Assembly: GCA_917880885.1 (NCBI GenBank)
Contig: OU862923.1
Location: 26,117,770 to 26,181,769, forward strand
DNA: 64,000 bases
Origin: Limnephilus marmoratus
Taxonomy: Eukaryota > Arthropoda > Insecta > Trichoptera > Limnephilidae
Reading direction: 5' to 3'
Shown here: positions 42,090-53,829 of the stretch, in pieces
Layout of the letters: each line of letters begins with the position of its first letter
How positions within the stretch are numbered: the first letter of the stretch is position 1
Notes under the pieces: model-generated
The model's database searches: none
What the model saw: only the letters and a program-made list of their open reading frames with translations
Told to the model about the DNA's origin: nothing
Position numbers and translations under genes: made by a program

Positions 42090-43052
42090 TAGGGCTCGGA
42101 TAAATAAGTATTAAAAAATTCAAAATATGTACATATAATATGGACTAAAAAATGTAAAATATGGAAAAAAATATGGAGTATAAAAAAAGAATATCTTTCT
42201 TATTAAACATTGTTTATTGTGAAAAATTACTATGCAGTAACAGTTACATAAAAAATATATAAAAAGACAGCGAAATGTTCAGGTAAGTAATTCAAATAAA
42301 AAAATGAAGTTTTATTCATCTTCCTCCAAATCTGTCTTATTAAATTGATTGCAGTACACAATCAAATGCTTTTTTAAATTATCGAAATTAAAACTTTGTC
42401 GTTTTGGTCTAAATATAGCCTTATATTGGCTGAAAGATCTTTCCACGTCACATGATGTAATGAGAGCGTACTTAAAGACGCCTAGTTCCGAAATTGTGTA
42501 AGGCACGTCTGCAGTACCCTCAAAGCTTCCGCTCAGAACTTTAATTGTTTTTAGGGTATCAAATCCTTTATTTTTGTCCAAAATATACTTTAGTTTTTGT
42601 TTAGCTATTTCAGCAACAGGGCCTTCCGCTTCAGAAACTTTTTTTTCTATTCCGTCAATAATCTTCAGGTTTTTATTTAGCGATCTTGAAGGATTTTCTA
42701 GTGGTTTTATCTTGTGAAATAAAAGCAATAATTGCTTTTGATATTGTCCAAATCATTAAAAAGAGAAGAATCTTGCGCCACCTCTCGCGGCCGTGTGGTG
42801 GCGAGAATGCAAACAAGTAAAATTATATCAATTTTTGTGAACTAACTCATGTTTTATGATATAAAAATCGAAAATATGGATTATCGTGATATTTTTTTGT
42901 AAAATATGGACTTAACCATGAAATATGGAAAAATATGGAAAATAAAAATTAGTTTTTCACAATTTATATATGATAATCTAGGTAGAGAACACATACGAGA
43001 CCGAAAATCGTGTAAATTAAAAATGTCTATTTACATATTAATCCGGGCCCTA
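42090..43052. mobile_element. hAT element, 963 bp, with perfect 8-bp target duplication
   Basis: ATTATAAG is duplicated at 42082-42089 and 43053-43060. The ends TAGGGCTCGGATAAATAAGT and the inverse of the right end, TAGGGCCCGGATTAATATGT, are imperfect TIRs. Subterminal aaatatgga repeats occur at both ends (42140-42180 and 42867-42940), as expected for transposase-binding sites. It carries the 3' part of its own transposase on the minus strand. Confidence 0.85.
42312..42728 (-). CDS. hAT transposase, C-terminal dimerisation region (truncated gene)
   Basis: A 138-codon frame without stops. The C-terminal half reads GVFKYALITSCDVERSFSQY around residues 83-102, then IFRPKRQSFNFDNLKKHLIV and YCNQFN. 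This T-SCDVERSFS-x-YK motif with LKKHL..YCN is the hAT C-terminal dimerisation domain of a family common in insects. The zinc finger and catalytic core are absent: the frame begins at the truncated end of the element. The conserved sense of the frame suggests recent activity of a full-length relative. Some insects use similar domesticated genes, but the element-bound TSD here argues against domestication. Confidence 0.8.
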   Translation of the reverse strand: MLLFHKIKPLENPSRSLNKNLKIIDGIEKKVSEAEGPVAEIAKQKLKYILDKNKGFDTLKTIKVLSGSFEGTADVPYTISELGVFKYALITSCDVERSFSQYKAIFRPKRQSFNFDNLKKHLIVYCNQFNKTDLEEDE

Positions 43053-43059
43053 ATTATAA

Positions 43060-44630
43060 GATATGTGATGAAAATTACAAATGATTCTAATTTCTTATTC
43101 TAATTTATGTTTACAACTTTCGTGTTAGAGTAATTCATTTTACTGGGACTTAATTCTCTGAAATGGTTAGTATGTTTATAATGCCATGTTAATTGCTGGT
43201 ATCTACTAATTAGTGTTAAGTATTATCTTTATTGTGTTTTAAAGCAGGTAAAACATTGAAGGTTGGAGTTGAAACATTTTTTGTAGTTTAAGCCGTTGAA
43301 ACATAACATTAATGCTTTATGTGTATACCGATGAAAACATTTTATTGTTTTCCTCGTGATTCAAATTAATTAAATATTGTAATTTAAATAAAAATTACCA
43401 TGCCCCAAATCACTTTCTATCAACTAGCTTCGGTTAAAAGTTATAACTAACTTCTTCGGGACAGTAATAATATAAACTATTTTAAGTACATCCAAGGGTG
43501 ACAAGACATCTGAGCATGGTAGTAAGGGGGCGAGGGGGGTAGGGTTAGGGAAACAGCTTTAAAATTGAGGTTTTGGATAATTCTTGTTGTTTATTTATAA
43601 ATAAACGCCTTGTTATATTCATTTGTTAACTATTTTTAACTATTGACTATTTTTCTATTTGTTAAATTCAAGTTTACAATACGGCACTCGAACCTATGAA
43701 TAGTGGCAATAAATCGGATAAGTTACCAGAGTTTTCTACCTATTGCAAGTATTTTTTTATTATAATGGATAGTTATATTAACAGCTTATCGAGAGGATGG
43801 TGAAATATCCCTATACATATACAAGATTAAGAATATTCTGATTAAAAAGATTTACCTTACATATTTTGGATATTGTCACGGCTTTATTATTATTTTAATC
43901 TGGGTATGATTACGTATGTTTTTTTAAGTAACCATTCTAAAAAAATGCAGGAAAACCTTTTAACCGGTTTCATATGATATATTTATTTTACCATGAAGAC
44001 AATTTTAATGAAACTACTTAATTATGTAACCTCGGTCTTCGCGAAAATTGCTAGACAATAGATGCTATGTTTTTTGCCTATACGCGGGAGCTTGAAAAGC
44101 GAAAATACAAATTAAACGCGATTTAAATGTAGATAGTGTTAAATTAAATTAAAGTAAGTATAAAAACACTGTTAGCTTATTATTATTAGGTATTTTTAAT
44201 TGTTATTCTCTAAATAAAGATAACTTTATCTTAAAACTCATCTTTTCAGACAGTCGTATCCATAAGTTAAAAAAAAAAAAAAAACCTTTCACCTTCGCCT
44301 TCGCGGTTCTCAACATTGTAAATAACTAAATGTGTAAAAATAAGGCAAATTCTTAAAATTCTCCAGACTTTCAAAATAAATATTAACTCAACTTTGGCAT
44401 TAATCTTCTTATAAATATAAATATAAATATAAAACCAATGCAAAGAGGGTAGCAAAGGTAAAGTCATGCAATGTCCAGTGTTTTGAATATAATATCCTCC
44501 ACGTGCAAAGTCGTATCTTCCCCAAGCATAAACTTTCTAATAAAGTGTGTTTTATCGGAAGTGTCCTGCAGGTTTCTGTATCTATTTGTAAATAATAAAA
44601 TTGGAGCCTAAGATTCATAATAAATTATAA
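43060..44630. other. AT-rich DNA without a recognised gene
   Basis: Short frames only. A poly(A) run at 44269-44284 is the only distinct feature noticed. Confidence 0.35.
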
Positions 44631-44631
44631 A

Positions 44632-44697
44632 GCGCCCTTGAGGTGATTTTTCACAAAAACAGCAATCTACAAATTATCCAATATTATTATTAGGCAC
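44632..44697 (+). repeat. Short dispersed repeat shared with 35091-35160
   Basis: gcgcccttgaggtgattttt, cacaaaaac-gc and tctacaaattat-caat are shared almost base for base. At the other site it splits a zinc-finger remnant, so it looks like a small mobile unit. Confidence 0.65.
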
Positions 44698-44929
44698 TTA
44701 CCTACAGATCTAATTGTATCCATGCTTATTACACAATCTTCATGTGATTGTTATTTTTTTATCGGGTTTTTCTTTGTTTGTGTGTTATATAAGAATTTCA
44801 CACGTTTCTAAATAGTGGACTATCACGTGGGTTTTTTGTTAATGAGTTCACAAATTGCAAAAAAGATTTATACAATTATTCTTCAATTACCAAAAAACTA
44901 TGTTTTGCGGAAATACGTACCTATGTACT

Positions 44930-45200
44930 TACACATTAGTGATTTAAAAAATTTTTTTGAGCTGGAGGTTGTATAATTTTTAACATCATGGAACACAAAA
45001 ATCTTTAATGGCCTATATCTTATAATTTAAATCAAAAATAAATAAAGTAGCTCACATCCTAACTAGATATTTGATATACCTTTTGATTACAAAAATAATT
45101 TTACAGTTTGGTTGGGTATTTTGATCTCAAATCCAAATCTTAGATTTGTATGAAACGGGCAGAAATGGGCCGCGGATACGTTCCCCTTAAAAAATACTTT
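44930..45200 (+). repeat. Dispersed repeat family B, copy 2
   Basis: Inverse of 15395-15660: ctttaatggcctatatc, aataaataaagtagctcaca, gttgggtattttgat and a gaaatgggccgc end. Non-coding. Confidence 0.6.
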
Positions 45201-45248
45201 CGATACTCTAAATAAATTCGTTTGATACCCATACCGATATTAATGGCA

Positions 45249-45830
45249 CGCGACACAATAATTTGGGCACAGATCACAAAATTTATTATGTTCTACGAAA
45301 AAAAGTGTTTTCTCTGTTCAAAGAATTATCGGAAATACTCAAGTAAGCTTGTTATTTACCCTGATGTGATGTCATTTTATAAACCGAATTTGTCCCCATC
45401 CGATTGGTTGGAAATTGATGAATTTGAAATGCAGCTGATTGATTTCCAGTTTAGTCAAATATGGATTAAAAAAATTGTTGACACGAGGAGAGAGGTAGAA
45501 TTAATTGAAACAGAAAGATTGACAGGTAATAATATTATCTGCTTATATTATAAGCGAAAAAGCTAATAACAAAATTTTGGAAACATGGAATGCGTTACCA
45601 GGCACATTGAATTGCTTGAAGTAGCTTGCTCATGCTATTTTTACTATGTTTTCATCAACCTATGCCTGCGAGTCATTATTTTCAGAGATGAATAACACTA
45701 AAGACTCAGTTAGAAACCGTTTGAAAGATGACTCCAATTCAGCATGCATTCTGCTAAAAGTAACATCTTACAACCTTAACATATGTTATTTGTCATCTAA
45801 CCTGCAACAACAGAAGTTACACTAATTTTA
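45249..45830 (+). pseudogene. hAT (GTF2IRD2/ZBED-like) transposase C-terminal remnant
   Basis: The first frame has LSPSDWLEIDEFEMQLIDFQ around residues 55-75; a break follows KRKS and the frame resumes as ILETWNALPGTLNCLK, stop, LAHAIFTMFSSTYACESLFS, EMNNTKDSVRNRLKDDSNSA. The block MFxSTYxCExxFSxMxxxKxxxRxRL is the hAT dimerisation domain in the family that includes ZBED5- and GTF2IRD2-like proteins. It is a different hAT family from the element at 42090-43052. At least two stops and one gap make it a pseudogene. No ends or TSD were found. Confidence 0.7.
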
Positions 45831-45839
45831 CTTTAATTT

Positions 45840-47080
45840 AAATTACGCGTATAATGCTAAATGTTCCTATTTAGTAATAGTAAATAAAGAGTTTTTAATT
45901 GTTAGTAAGTATTTATTATTACTATTTTCCCAATAATCACAAAGTCACAATTATTTGATGGCACTTTATGACCTCATGAAACACTTCTTTAGAAAAATGG
46001 CACGTTGATACGTAAAGGTTCACCATCCCTGGTATATATATTGACAAGTAGTTTTATTCTTGATGCATTTGAATGAAAATGTGTTGAAAACTGACATGGA
46101 ATTGAAAGTAGATGTGCTATCTGCTGTTTTTACTATGTGGGTCTGCGCTTCCGGGTGTCGCCGATATTGTTTACCAATTAACAAATAAACTAAAAGTGCA
46201 AATAATTAACGAATAAACCAAACGAACGTTAAACTAAATGAACGAATTCTTTCCATATTCAAAATATATTGTTAACCAATATTAATGCACATTTTCAAAA
46301 AATCAAGAAATGAACAAATTCTTTTTGTATGAAAACTACGCTAATTAGCGCGTAGTTCGGCGACAGTTGCGCGGACACCATAGCATATCTCTTCTGTATT
46401 AGAATATCTTTGGAATTGATTAAAGATATCGACGGATTTTGGGTACATAAAGTGATTTGACCTAAATACAGTAGTTTATTGTTGATTCATATCTGCATAT
46501 TAATCAAGTATGGTATGCATAACGTTATCACATGATTAAAAATAAAACCATATTCAAAGTAGACTCTACGTCAATCTACAATCTTTATGAGAAACGTGAG
46601 GAACATAAAACATGAAGAGATATGAATACGCAATAATATCTCTTATGATTCAGTTAATCATTGCCCAGAAATCAGCAATCCATATGAACAATGAATGGTA
46701 CAACAATGGCACGCCATTCAAACAACTCCTATATAACATAGAATCTAGTTCGGTATTAGTCTGTAACTAGTTTACTTGTTTGTAGAACTGTCCGTGATGA
46801 GCTTATCAGTCTTTATCAGCTGTTGTATTCGCACGTGCTCAAATACACGTGGGATACTATTTCATAATCATTTGCATTCATTGGTGATAGATATTGTGGT
46901 AATTAGTCATTAGTGTTGCTTCCGCGTGGTGTGTTTTAAGTGAAAGTTTTTTAATGTACCCATATCAAAAAGTTTACGTAGTTTGTAAACCGTCGTGTTT
47001 TTATGTAATATATTTTAGAATGAATCTCTTTTTTTCTCTTTAATCATATAGGATACTATCACTTTAATATAGCTGTATAT
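45840..47080. other. AT-rich DNA without a recognised gene
   Basis: A short piece of repeat family D is at 46050-46085. Nothing else was identified. Confidence 0.35.
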
Positions 47081-47082
47081 GA

Positions 47083-47935
47083 TACTAGCCGACCCAGCAA
47101 ACGTTGTTCTGCCCTATAAATTATTTCTAATAAATATTTTGGTTGTTAAATAAAAAATAACCAATGTATTGTAAGTGTGTGGGGATGAGATCTATGATAG
47201 AAAAAGGAATGGAGCGCTGTAGACGATGCCCGCCGATAAATATAAAAAGAACACCAACCATTAATTTTCTCAATTCAATGTATTTCATTAAAGTAACGGA
47301 CGTATTCATTGTTTGTTTGAAGTTAAATGTAAAGTGAAAAAAGTAATATATTTCTTATCCTAAAGTAGGAAAATGAATTAAATATAATCAATATTTATTT
47401 CGAAGAGCAATTAAGTGTACGATATGTTTTGTCAGTTCGTCTTTAGCCAACACAAATAAGCTCGATGTTTTTCCCACGCAAGAACATGATGCCGAATGAT
47501 ATATCAAAATGACGCGACGCTTCTCGTGAATGTCTTGCGCAGGTGTGGATGAAAGTTAGATGAGGCGGATCTGTCATTCAACGACATAATTTCGTTCTGT
47601 TTGAAAAACGAAAGACGGTTAAATTTGTTGAAATAAAAATACTAAAATCGCGATTAAAAATTGGGAGGGTGGGGGTTGGAAGGTGAAAATTTGGGGTTAT
47701 AGGTATTTTTTGATGCCAAATTAAAAAAAAAAAAACCAAAAAAATTGTTAAAAAAATGGAAAAAAATTTCTGGATAGGGGGACACCTTAATCGTCTAGGG
47801 GTATGAAATATACTTTAAAACCTATTCTCATACCTACCAAATATACCAAAAAAATTCATAAAAATCGGTCGAGCCGTTTCGGAGGAGTGCAACCACAAAC
47901 ACCGTTACACGAGATTTTTATATATTAAATGATAT
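47083..47935 (-). mobile_element. Helitron-like non-autonomous repeat
   Basis: On the minus strand it begins tatataaaaatctcgtgtaa, with tgtttgtggttgcactcctc and cgaaacggctcgaccgattt, and ends gctgggtcggCTAGTATC near 47083. This start/end style, with a CTAGT terminus and 'cgaaacggct-gaccgat' near one end, is widespread in arthropod Helitron-like repeats. No Rep/helicase frame is present. Confidence 0.45.
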
Positions 47936-47939
47936 GTCA

Positions 47940-48465
47940 GCACTTTATTGATAATACCTAGGTACTTCGTAAATTTACATTCGCGTTAAATCACGTAGTC
48001 GAATTATTACCGCAGTTGAAAGCGCGCCTAATCAAAGACGGGTTGTTTGTAGATATTTGCATTATTCGGCGCATGCTCAAACTACATTATCAAAGTTTTT
48101 TTTATTATTTAGTGGTCAAAGTATCTTAAAATTCAGTTACGTTTGCACGTGTTATAATTCAAAGGATCTTTGAAAAAGCTTCAATTATTTTTGTCCACAT
48201 TTAAACCGCTTACAAAAGATTTTTTTCGGTGTGATCAGATTTATTTTCAAAATAATTTGATTAACAAAACAAATGTTTATCTTAGCAGGCGCAGTTAAAA
48301 GGAGACGTAAATTTAAGTTAGATTCTGAAAGACTGAAAAGCACATTTCACATAACATCCCATAGTCAATGTAATGTTATAACGTTATAACCTATTGTGAA
48401 GAAAAAAATGCACTTATGTAGGTGTTTATAAATCGCAGAAAGTTAGGTGCGTATTATTTTAAGAA
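47940..48465. other. AT-rich DNA; may be intron 1 of the gene at 48472-49074
   Basis: No second exon was recognised. On the minus strand it follows directly after the splice donor. Confidence 0.3.
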
Positions 48466-48471
48466 ACTTAC
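48466..48471 (-). promoter_or_regulatory. Consensus 5' splice site GTAAGT
   Basis: Plus-strand acttac at 48466-48471 reads GTAAGT on the minus strand, immediately after the candidate exon. Confidence 0.5.
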
Positions 48472-49074
48472 AACAGGCATCTCTGCAGGCGGTTCTTCTC
48501 CAACGATCCTTCCGATGAAGTGCGTTTCCGTGGCTCTGTCCCACTCCCCCTCTACCCGGACCCCCTCGCTCTCTTCCTTCCGATCTACAGCCTTCCAAAG
48601 CACAGCCTTCCGGTCTTCAGCCTTCCGGTCACCGACTTCCGTGGCTGCTTCCCACGCGACGGGAAAAATCAAACTGATTCCGTTCGCCGAACTGACTGAG
48701 TTAACATCCCCGTCGTAAAGGAAAAGCGAGGGGGCGGAATCTATCGTAGAATTATTAGAGTAACAGCCTTGCACGAGATGTGGGGGTAGCTCGTCGTTAG
48801 AGGCGGGACCGAGGGAGGAATCGGATGGAGAAACATCGCGGGTCCCTTTGATAGCCAGGACGGTTGACAATTGTGTCAGTTTTACGTCAGGCTTGCGTGC
48901 GGAGGAAGGGTTAAATCCACCCTCGTCATCGTCCGTCTCCTCGTCGTTCTTATCAGACATTGTGGTTTCACTGTCTGTTTTATGGGTAGCTCTGGACAAC
49001 ACTGCCCATAAGGCTGCACCCCGCAGGTTGAGAGGAGCGCGAGAGCGGGCTGATAACCAGGACGTCCTCTCCAT
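48472..49074 (-). CDS. Candidate host-gene first coding exon, 201 codons, unknown protein
   Basis: A GC-rich open frame begins at ATG 49074 (in-frame TAA just upstream) and runs 603 bp to GTAAGT on the minus strand (intron start 48471). The exon ends in phase 0 after MPV. The frame continues only a few codons beyond the donor, which supports splicing. The product is hydrophilic and acidic: SRAPLNLRGAALWAVLS near the N-terminus, DKNDEETDDDEGG at about residues 41-53, serine-rich middle, and charged repeats such as RKAEDRKAVLWKAVDRKEE near residues 155-175. No transmembrane or known domain is visible. An alternative start is Met-40. Base composition is clearly unlike the flanks. I do not recognise the family. 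Confidence 0.55.
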
Positions 49075-49079
49075 TATTT

Positions 49080-50060
49080 ATTAATTTAACAACATCATTT
49101 TTGTTTCAATACAAATAACAAACCATAATGTAATTAGCCTAACTGGGTTCTGAGGCTCAATTTTACAGTTTTATTTCATTATAAATAAGTTATTAAAAAT
49201 AAATGTTGTTTACATCTAGGTCCATCAAGTTTGATTAAGCCCGGTAGGTACAACATTAGCTATTATTAAGTTGTTTATTTTATCCATTAAAATAGATATT
49301 TAATAAGCAATAATATTTTCATAAAATTACTCCATTAATACGTCTTACAGCAAACAAATGACGTCCATTCCCATGTGTGGTAATAAAGGGGATCATGTTT
49401 GGATTAAAATTGTTAAAAAAAAAACACTTTATTTACATAATTTTTGTTTACGTTACGATAATGTTCCAGTTCTGATTACATTTTTCCTCTTGAAGGTCAT
49501 TTTTTCACTAATTAGCGCACTGTCATAACATTCTTGATACGCAGCCCAAAAATATACATCTTTAACAAAAAAATACTATTATTTTTAAAAAAGACAAATG
49601 TAACAATAACTGTTATTGATATGAAGGGTACTTGTACCTTTTTCTATATTTATAAATTGCGACATTAAAATTCAAACATTTAAAAAAATTAAAGCTTAAA
49701 ATAGTCGGGCATTTTATGAAAGACACTTCGAAATTATTTAACCTGCATCCGACGATTTCGAAGTCAAGGTTTCAAAATATTATTGCAACTTTGCAGCTTT
49801 TACTACAACCACTAGCGGTAAATATTAATTAAACATGACAGAGATTAACACTAATTAAAATGACAATAATTTGAAACAACATTAAAACACGATCCTGCTA
49901 TATTCAATTAACTGTTTGTTTAACTTTGGATTCCAATCAACTAATCATATTAACAGAAAAATGTTATTAATTCGCATCACGCGATGAGAGACGGCGGACT
50001 CTAAAGTTTATTGCATTTTGTAATTCGCTCAATCGCCAAAGTTAACTTCGCACCAAGCTT
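49080..50060. other. AT-rich DNA upstream of the candidate exon
   Basis: It would contain the 5' UTR and promoter if the exon is real. I see no clear TATA/initiator pair and no splice acceptor. Confidence 0.3.
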
Positions 50061-50064
50061 ACGC

Positions 50065-50745
50065 GAACCATTTTAACGAAACCTTTTTTCAAACTGATGT
50101 TCTTTTTGATACAGATACCCTTTTTTCAATGTTCTATTTTTTAAATATCACCGAACATATTCGAGCCATTTTTTTAAATTGGTTACTCTCGTACAAACAG
50201 ATCCCCTTTTCAAACTTATCTTCTTTTTTTAAATAATATCGAACAATATATTATATCCAAGCCATTTTCAAATACAAAATTACCTTTTTCTCTATGATAT
50301 TCTTAAATGTAATATCTCACAATATATTCGAGTCGTTTTAAAATTTGTTACGCTCGTACAAACAGATCCCCTTTTCAAACTTGTTCTATTTTTGAAATAA
50401 TATCGAACAACAGGTACATTAAATCCGAGCCGTTTTCAAATGCTAAATGACCTTTTTCATTCTGATATTCTTCATTTTAATATCTCACAGCATATTCGAG
50501 TCATTTTAAATGCAATTGACCCTTTTTCGTACTGATTTTATCCTTTTAATATCTCCGAACATAACCAAGCCATTTTTAAATGCGAATCTTTTTCACGCAG
50601 ATGTTCTCTTTTTAAAATAACTGTTTTTTTTTAAATTAACAATGGAATCTTTTTCACAGTGTTGTTCTCTTTCTAAATTATTTCCGAGCACACCCGATCT
50701 ATTTTTAAATGTGTTAAACCGACGGAACCCTTTCTCAAACTGATG
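50065..50745. repeat. Degenerate tandem repeat, subunit about 65-130 bp
   Basis: Recurring ordered blocks are cccttttt-c, actgat-ttct, ttttaatatc-c-gaaca, atattcgag-cattttaaa and, in two places (50186 and 50340), ttacgctcgtacaaacagat. Copies are diverged, and about seven to nine subunits can be followed. Confidence 0.65.
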
Positions 50746-51284
50746 TTATTTTAACAAAATACTTCCGCTTTCCCACGTGTGAATCATTTTTTTTTCATTA
50801 AATTAAAAGTCATCGTGTCGATAACGGAAGCTTATACAATAAGCTAGAAATAGGTGAAGGTATTTTGACATAATTAATTTGTTGTCAGGCTACACAAAGG
50901 AAATCGTTACATGCGTTTCCCTAATACCCGAGTTTGTATAGAAGGAAAATCATTCAAGAAAACCTTTGAAAAGTTTCAAACGCATTCGTAACGGAAGCCT
51001 ATATTGTAAACAAAAAAGGTTGTGATACATTGTAGGAATTTTATTTACTTTTAAAAGTGCAATATCATCATAAATATAGGTTTTCTTCATATCGGTGGGG
51101 AGTTTATAAAAATAAGATACGAGTTTATAAAGCATAAACACGTTAAACATGTTTGTCACAATACCTAATTCCTTACTGTTTTCAAAGTAATGCAAAATCG
51201 TGTGTTTTTGGTTTCAAAATAAGATCGCTTAGAAATATTTTACATGCCTAATTAAGCACAAATATTATTATTAATATATCTCAA

Positions 51285-51418
51285 AATGTATACGGTGATG
51301 GAACAAAGAGACATAAAATTCCGGAAATATTTAACGCATTACCTGAAAATATTAAAAATGGAGCATCTTATTCAAAAATCAAAACAAAAGTTAAATCATT
51401 CTATCTCCGTAGAACATG
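51285..51418 (+). mobile_element. LINE polymerase C-terminal scrap
   Basis: One frame reads GDGTKRHKIPEIFNALPENI then NGASYSKIKTKVKSFYLRR and stops. The 'P..WN.LP..I.....F..FK..LK..L' pattern is the extreme C-terminus of many LINE polymerases. Only about 40 residues remain. Confidence 0.5.
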
Positions 51419-51429
51419 AAATAAGAAAC

Positions 51430-52010
51430 AAATAATATTGTATACTTAGATCGAATATTGATTAAATACCTGGAAATTACTATCATACACTGCATTCACA
51501 AACATCATTATAATTAGTAGTTTATAATATTTAGAAATTAATATTAAGTAATATACCTACTTATTACTAAGTAGTATTTTTAAATTAAGTATTATACTTA
51601 GTAATTACTATGTAAAACCTAAAAGTATAATATTATTAAGTAATTAGGAAAAAATGAGAGATTTTTTACAATCAAACTGATTGATCAGTTTTGTAAGATT
51701 TGTAAGATAAATATTGTAAAATTAAAAAACTGAATAAACATACTACAAAAAAAATATACTGCGGGTAGAACACATATTTGTCCTTGAAATAATCAAATAT
51801 TTTTTTCATCAGTCTTTTTGAAAGCCCAGAAAAAATATAGTATCAGACCTCTAAAAACCGCTTTAAAGATCTAAACATTTTATGAACCTCTTTTCGGTTG
51901 TGGTCCTATTGTGGAAAATTAAATTCTTTAGAAAATGATAGTAAAATATTTAAATTTTTGTACCTGAACTTCTCAAAATAAAATAAACCGCGCTTTTAGG
52001 CGATGTTTTT
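51430..52010. other. AT-rich DNA without a recognised gene
   Basis: A tract of att/taa/agt repeats at 51520-51640 is low complexity. Nothing else was seen. Confidence 0.35.
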
Positions 52011-52099
52011 TCCTGAATAAATTAAAAATGGTGGCTGATGTTAAACGGGAATTCAAACCTTATCGCCATCTATATAAGGAGTGCCATTGTTCGCGTTCT

Positions 52100-52350
52100 G
52101 ATCCCGAATTTTACACGATCTCTCTCTCTCGACCCACCGCATTGCACCGCAGTGGGAGAGATGGATTCATACGACCATCCTTCCTGGACACATTGACCCC
52201 AGATTCATTCCAACCCCTCATACCTTTTTTCCTTTCCTTCCTTTATAAAAAAGACCCTCCACACAGCATCCCTAAGAATCCCTAATAATAGGCCTAGAAG
52301 GATTTTTTTCCTCAAAGACTCCCGCGTGGAGCTAATGCAAAATAAATATG
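52100..52350 (+). mobile_element. LINE 3'-end family L2, degraded copy
   Basis: gggagagatggattcatacg, catccttcctggacacattg and accccagattcattccaacc are followed by a pyrimidine-rich stretch and ccctccacacagcatcccta. These blocks match, in order, 32690-32730 (minus), 5550-5600 and 24306-24400. Confidence 0.6.
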
Positions 52351-52687
52351 TTCTTTATAAAAAAACTGGTATTATAATAACTGATTATTATTATATCCTG
52401 GGGAAGCTTGGTCGAAGGGAAACCGGTCGATATATAAAATAATAAATTCGTGGTTAAATACAAAGTGTTTGTTTTATATTTTTATAATATAATGTCTAAC
52501 CACAAAGTAATTGCTTCTTATGAAAAACAAAAAAAAATGTTCCTATCCCTTTGAAGAGATACCGCAACGGTAACTTAGCTTCCAAATTTTGTGTAGTTTC
52601 TTCCGACCATTTAACGAACCGAAGTTAGGTTGGATACGTTTTTTAGATTTTCACGGTTAAAAGTATTTTCGTTATTTGACATCTGCT

Positions 52688-52744
52688 CTGATGATGGACA
52701 CTGTAATACTGTCCGAAACGTTGGCTAAAGAAGGTGGTAGCGTA
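52688..52744 (+). ncRNA. Hammerhead-like motif with stem II and possible stem III
   Basis: CTGATGA (52688-52694), hairpin ggaca-ctgtaatac-tgtcc, GAAACG, a loop of about 20 nt and then CGTA at 52741-52744. ACG/CGU can pair as stem III with A as the cleavage-site base (position 17). Of the four loci this one fits the hammerhead layout best, although stem I pairing is poor. Confidence 0.5.
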
Positions 52745-52794
52745 ACACGGCATAATACCCCAAAACAAATAACGAAGTTAGGTTGTTTATAAAT

Positions 52795-52945
52795 AAATAA
52801 TCAAATACTCGAGGCGGGTCATGTCAATAGTAGAAATAATAGAAGAGAATGCGTGAATGATAAACCAAGGAATGCGTCCAACAGACAGACAGAATTGTGT
52901 AGAGTTCCGTTCTCTGCATCTACCCCTAAATAAGGAAATGGCAAA
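52795..52945 (+). mobile_element. TTAG-tailed LINE, short degraded copy
   Basis: ataatcaaatactcgaggcg, ggtcatgtcaatagtagaaa and taatagaagagaatgcgtga correspond to 1956-2015 of the first copy; ctctgcatctacccctaaat corresponds to its end. Confidence 0.65.
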
Positions 52946-52949
52946 AGAT

Positions 52950-53510
52950 TAATTTAGTCAGTAGATTTCTTACCCAATTTATTTAAATACATAAAATGAT
53001 AAAATACTTAACTTTAACGACAATCTTCCGGCTCTACAGCGATATCGGTAAGTCAATACATAAAGTCGTAACCATTAAAACTTAAACGAAATAAACTAGC
53101 TTGCGTTACAAGAAACAACTAGTACCGGTTATAAGAATCGTAACTCATTAAAGACCACGGCATGGCCACAAAACAGGATCAATTTATTTGGCAGCAGTTC
53201 CAATTCTGCGTATTCAAATGCCGCTATAAATTTGATAGCTTTTCCGGGCCAATCGAAAGGAGACTTGACAGAGCCGTGCCGTGAACCGGAAAAAGGACTA
53301 AAACACAATGGAAAAAGAATATAACGACTGGTGCACACATCTATTTTAAATAGCAAAAATATACCGATATTTAAATAGTTTAAGCCTTAAACTATTGTTT
53401 AAGGTAAGATTAAACAGTATATTATAATGACCGGTCAGTGGTGCATCGCGCTTAGGTCCCACCCGGGCGCGTATTTCCAAAACCTAACGGTTCAGTCGCT
53501 TTACATTTTC
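52950..53510. other. No gene recognised
   Basis: A short GC-rich piece near 53430-53480 (gtcccacccgggcgcg) recurs in part near 53850 (cgccacccgggcgtc), on either side of the tandem repeat. Confidence 0.35.
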
Positions 53511-53514
53511 AATA

Positions 53515-53820
53515 TAAAAATTTAAATATTTAAAAATAAAATTATTCATTTCTAAAATACACATTGGAAAGATTATTTTATCTAGATTTTAGAACAATTT
53601 TTGTTTTTGCAAAGTGATAAAAAATTGTCAATATAGAAGAGTATTTACAATATATGGGAATAATATTAAAATTTAAATATTTAGAAATAAAATTATTAAT
53701 TTCTAAAATACACATCAGAAAGATTATTTTATCTAGATTTTAGAACAATTTTTGTTTTTGCAATGTGACAAAAAATAACCAATATAGAGGTATATTTAAA
53801 ATGTAAATTGTCGCTACCGC
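53515..53820 (+). repeat. Tandem duplication, two units of about 150 bp
   Basis: Both units carry atttaaatattta-aaataaa, tttctaaaatacacat, gattattttatctagatttt and agaacaatttttgtttttgc. The last block also occurs at 13905-13940 inside the large hAT element. Confidence 0.8.
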
Positions 53821-53829
53821 GACTGAATC

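Noticed and set aside
45222..45566. Independent host gene of 114 codons
   Set aside because: The following frames supply the hAT dimerisation motif in the right order, so it is part of a decayed transposase.
48422..49084. Plus-strand frames of 98 and 78 codons
   Set aside because: They are antisense shadows of the minus-strand exon, which has the better length, start and splice donor.
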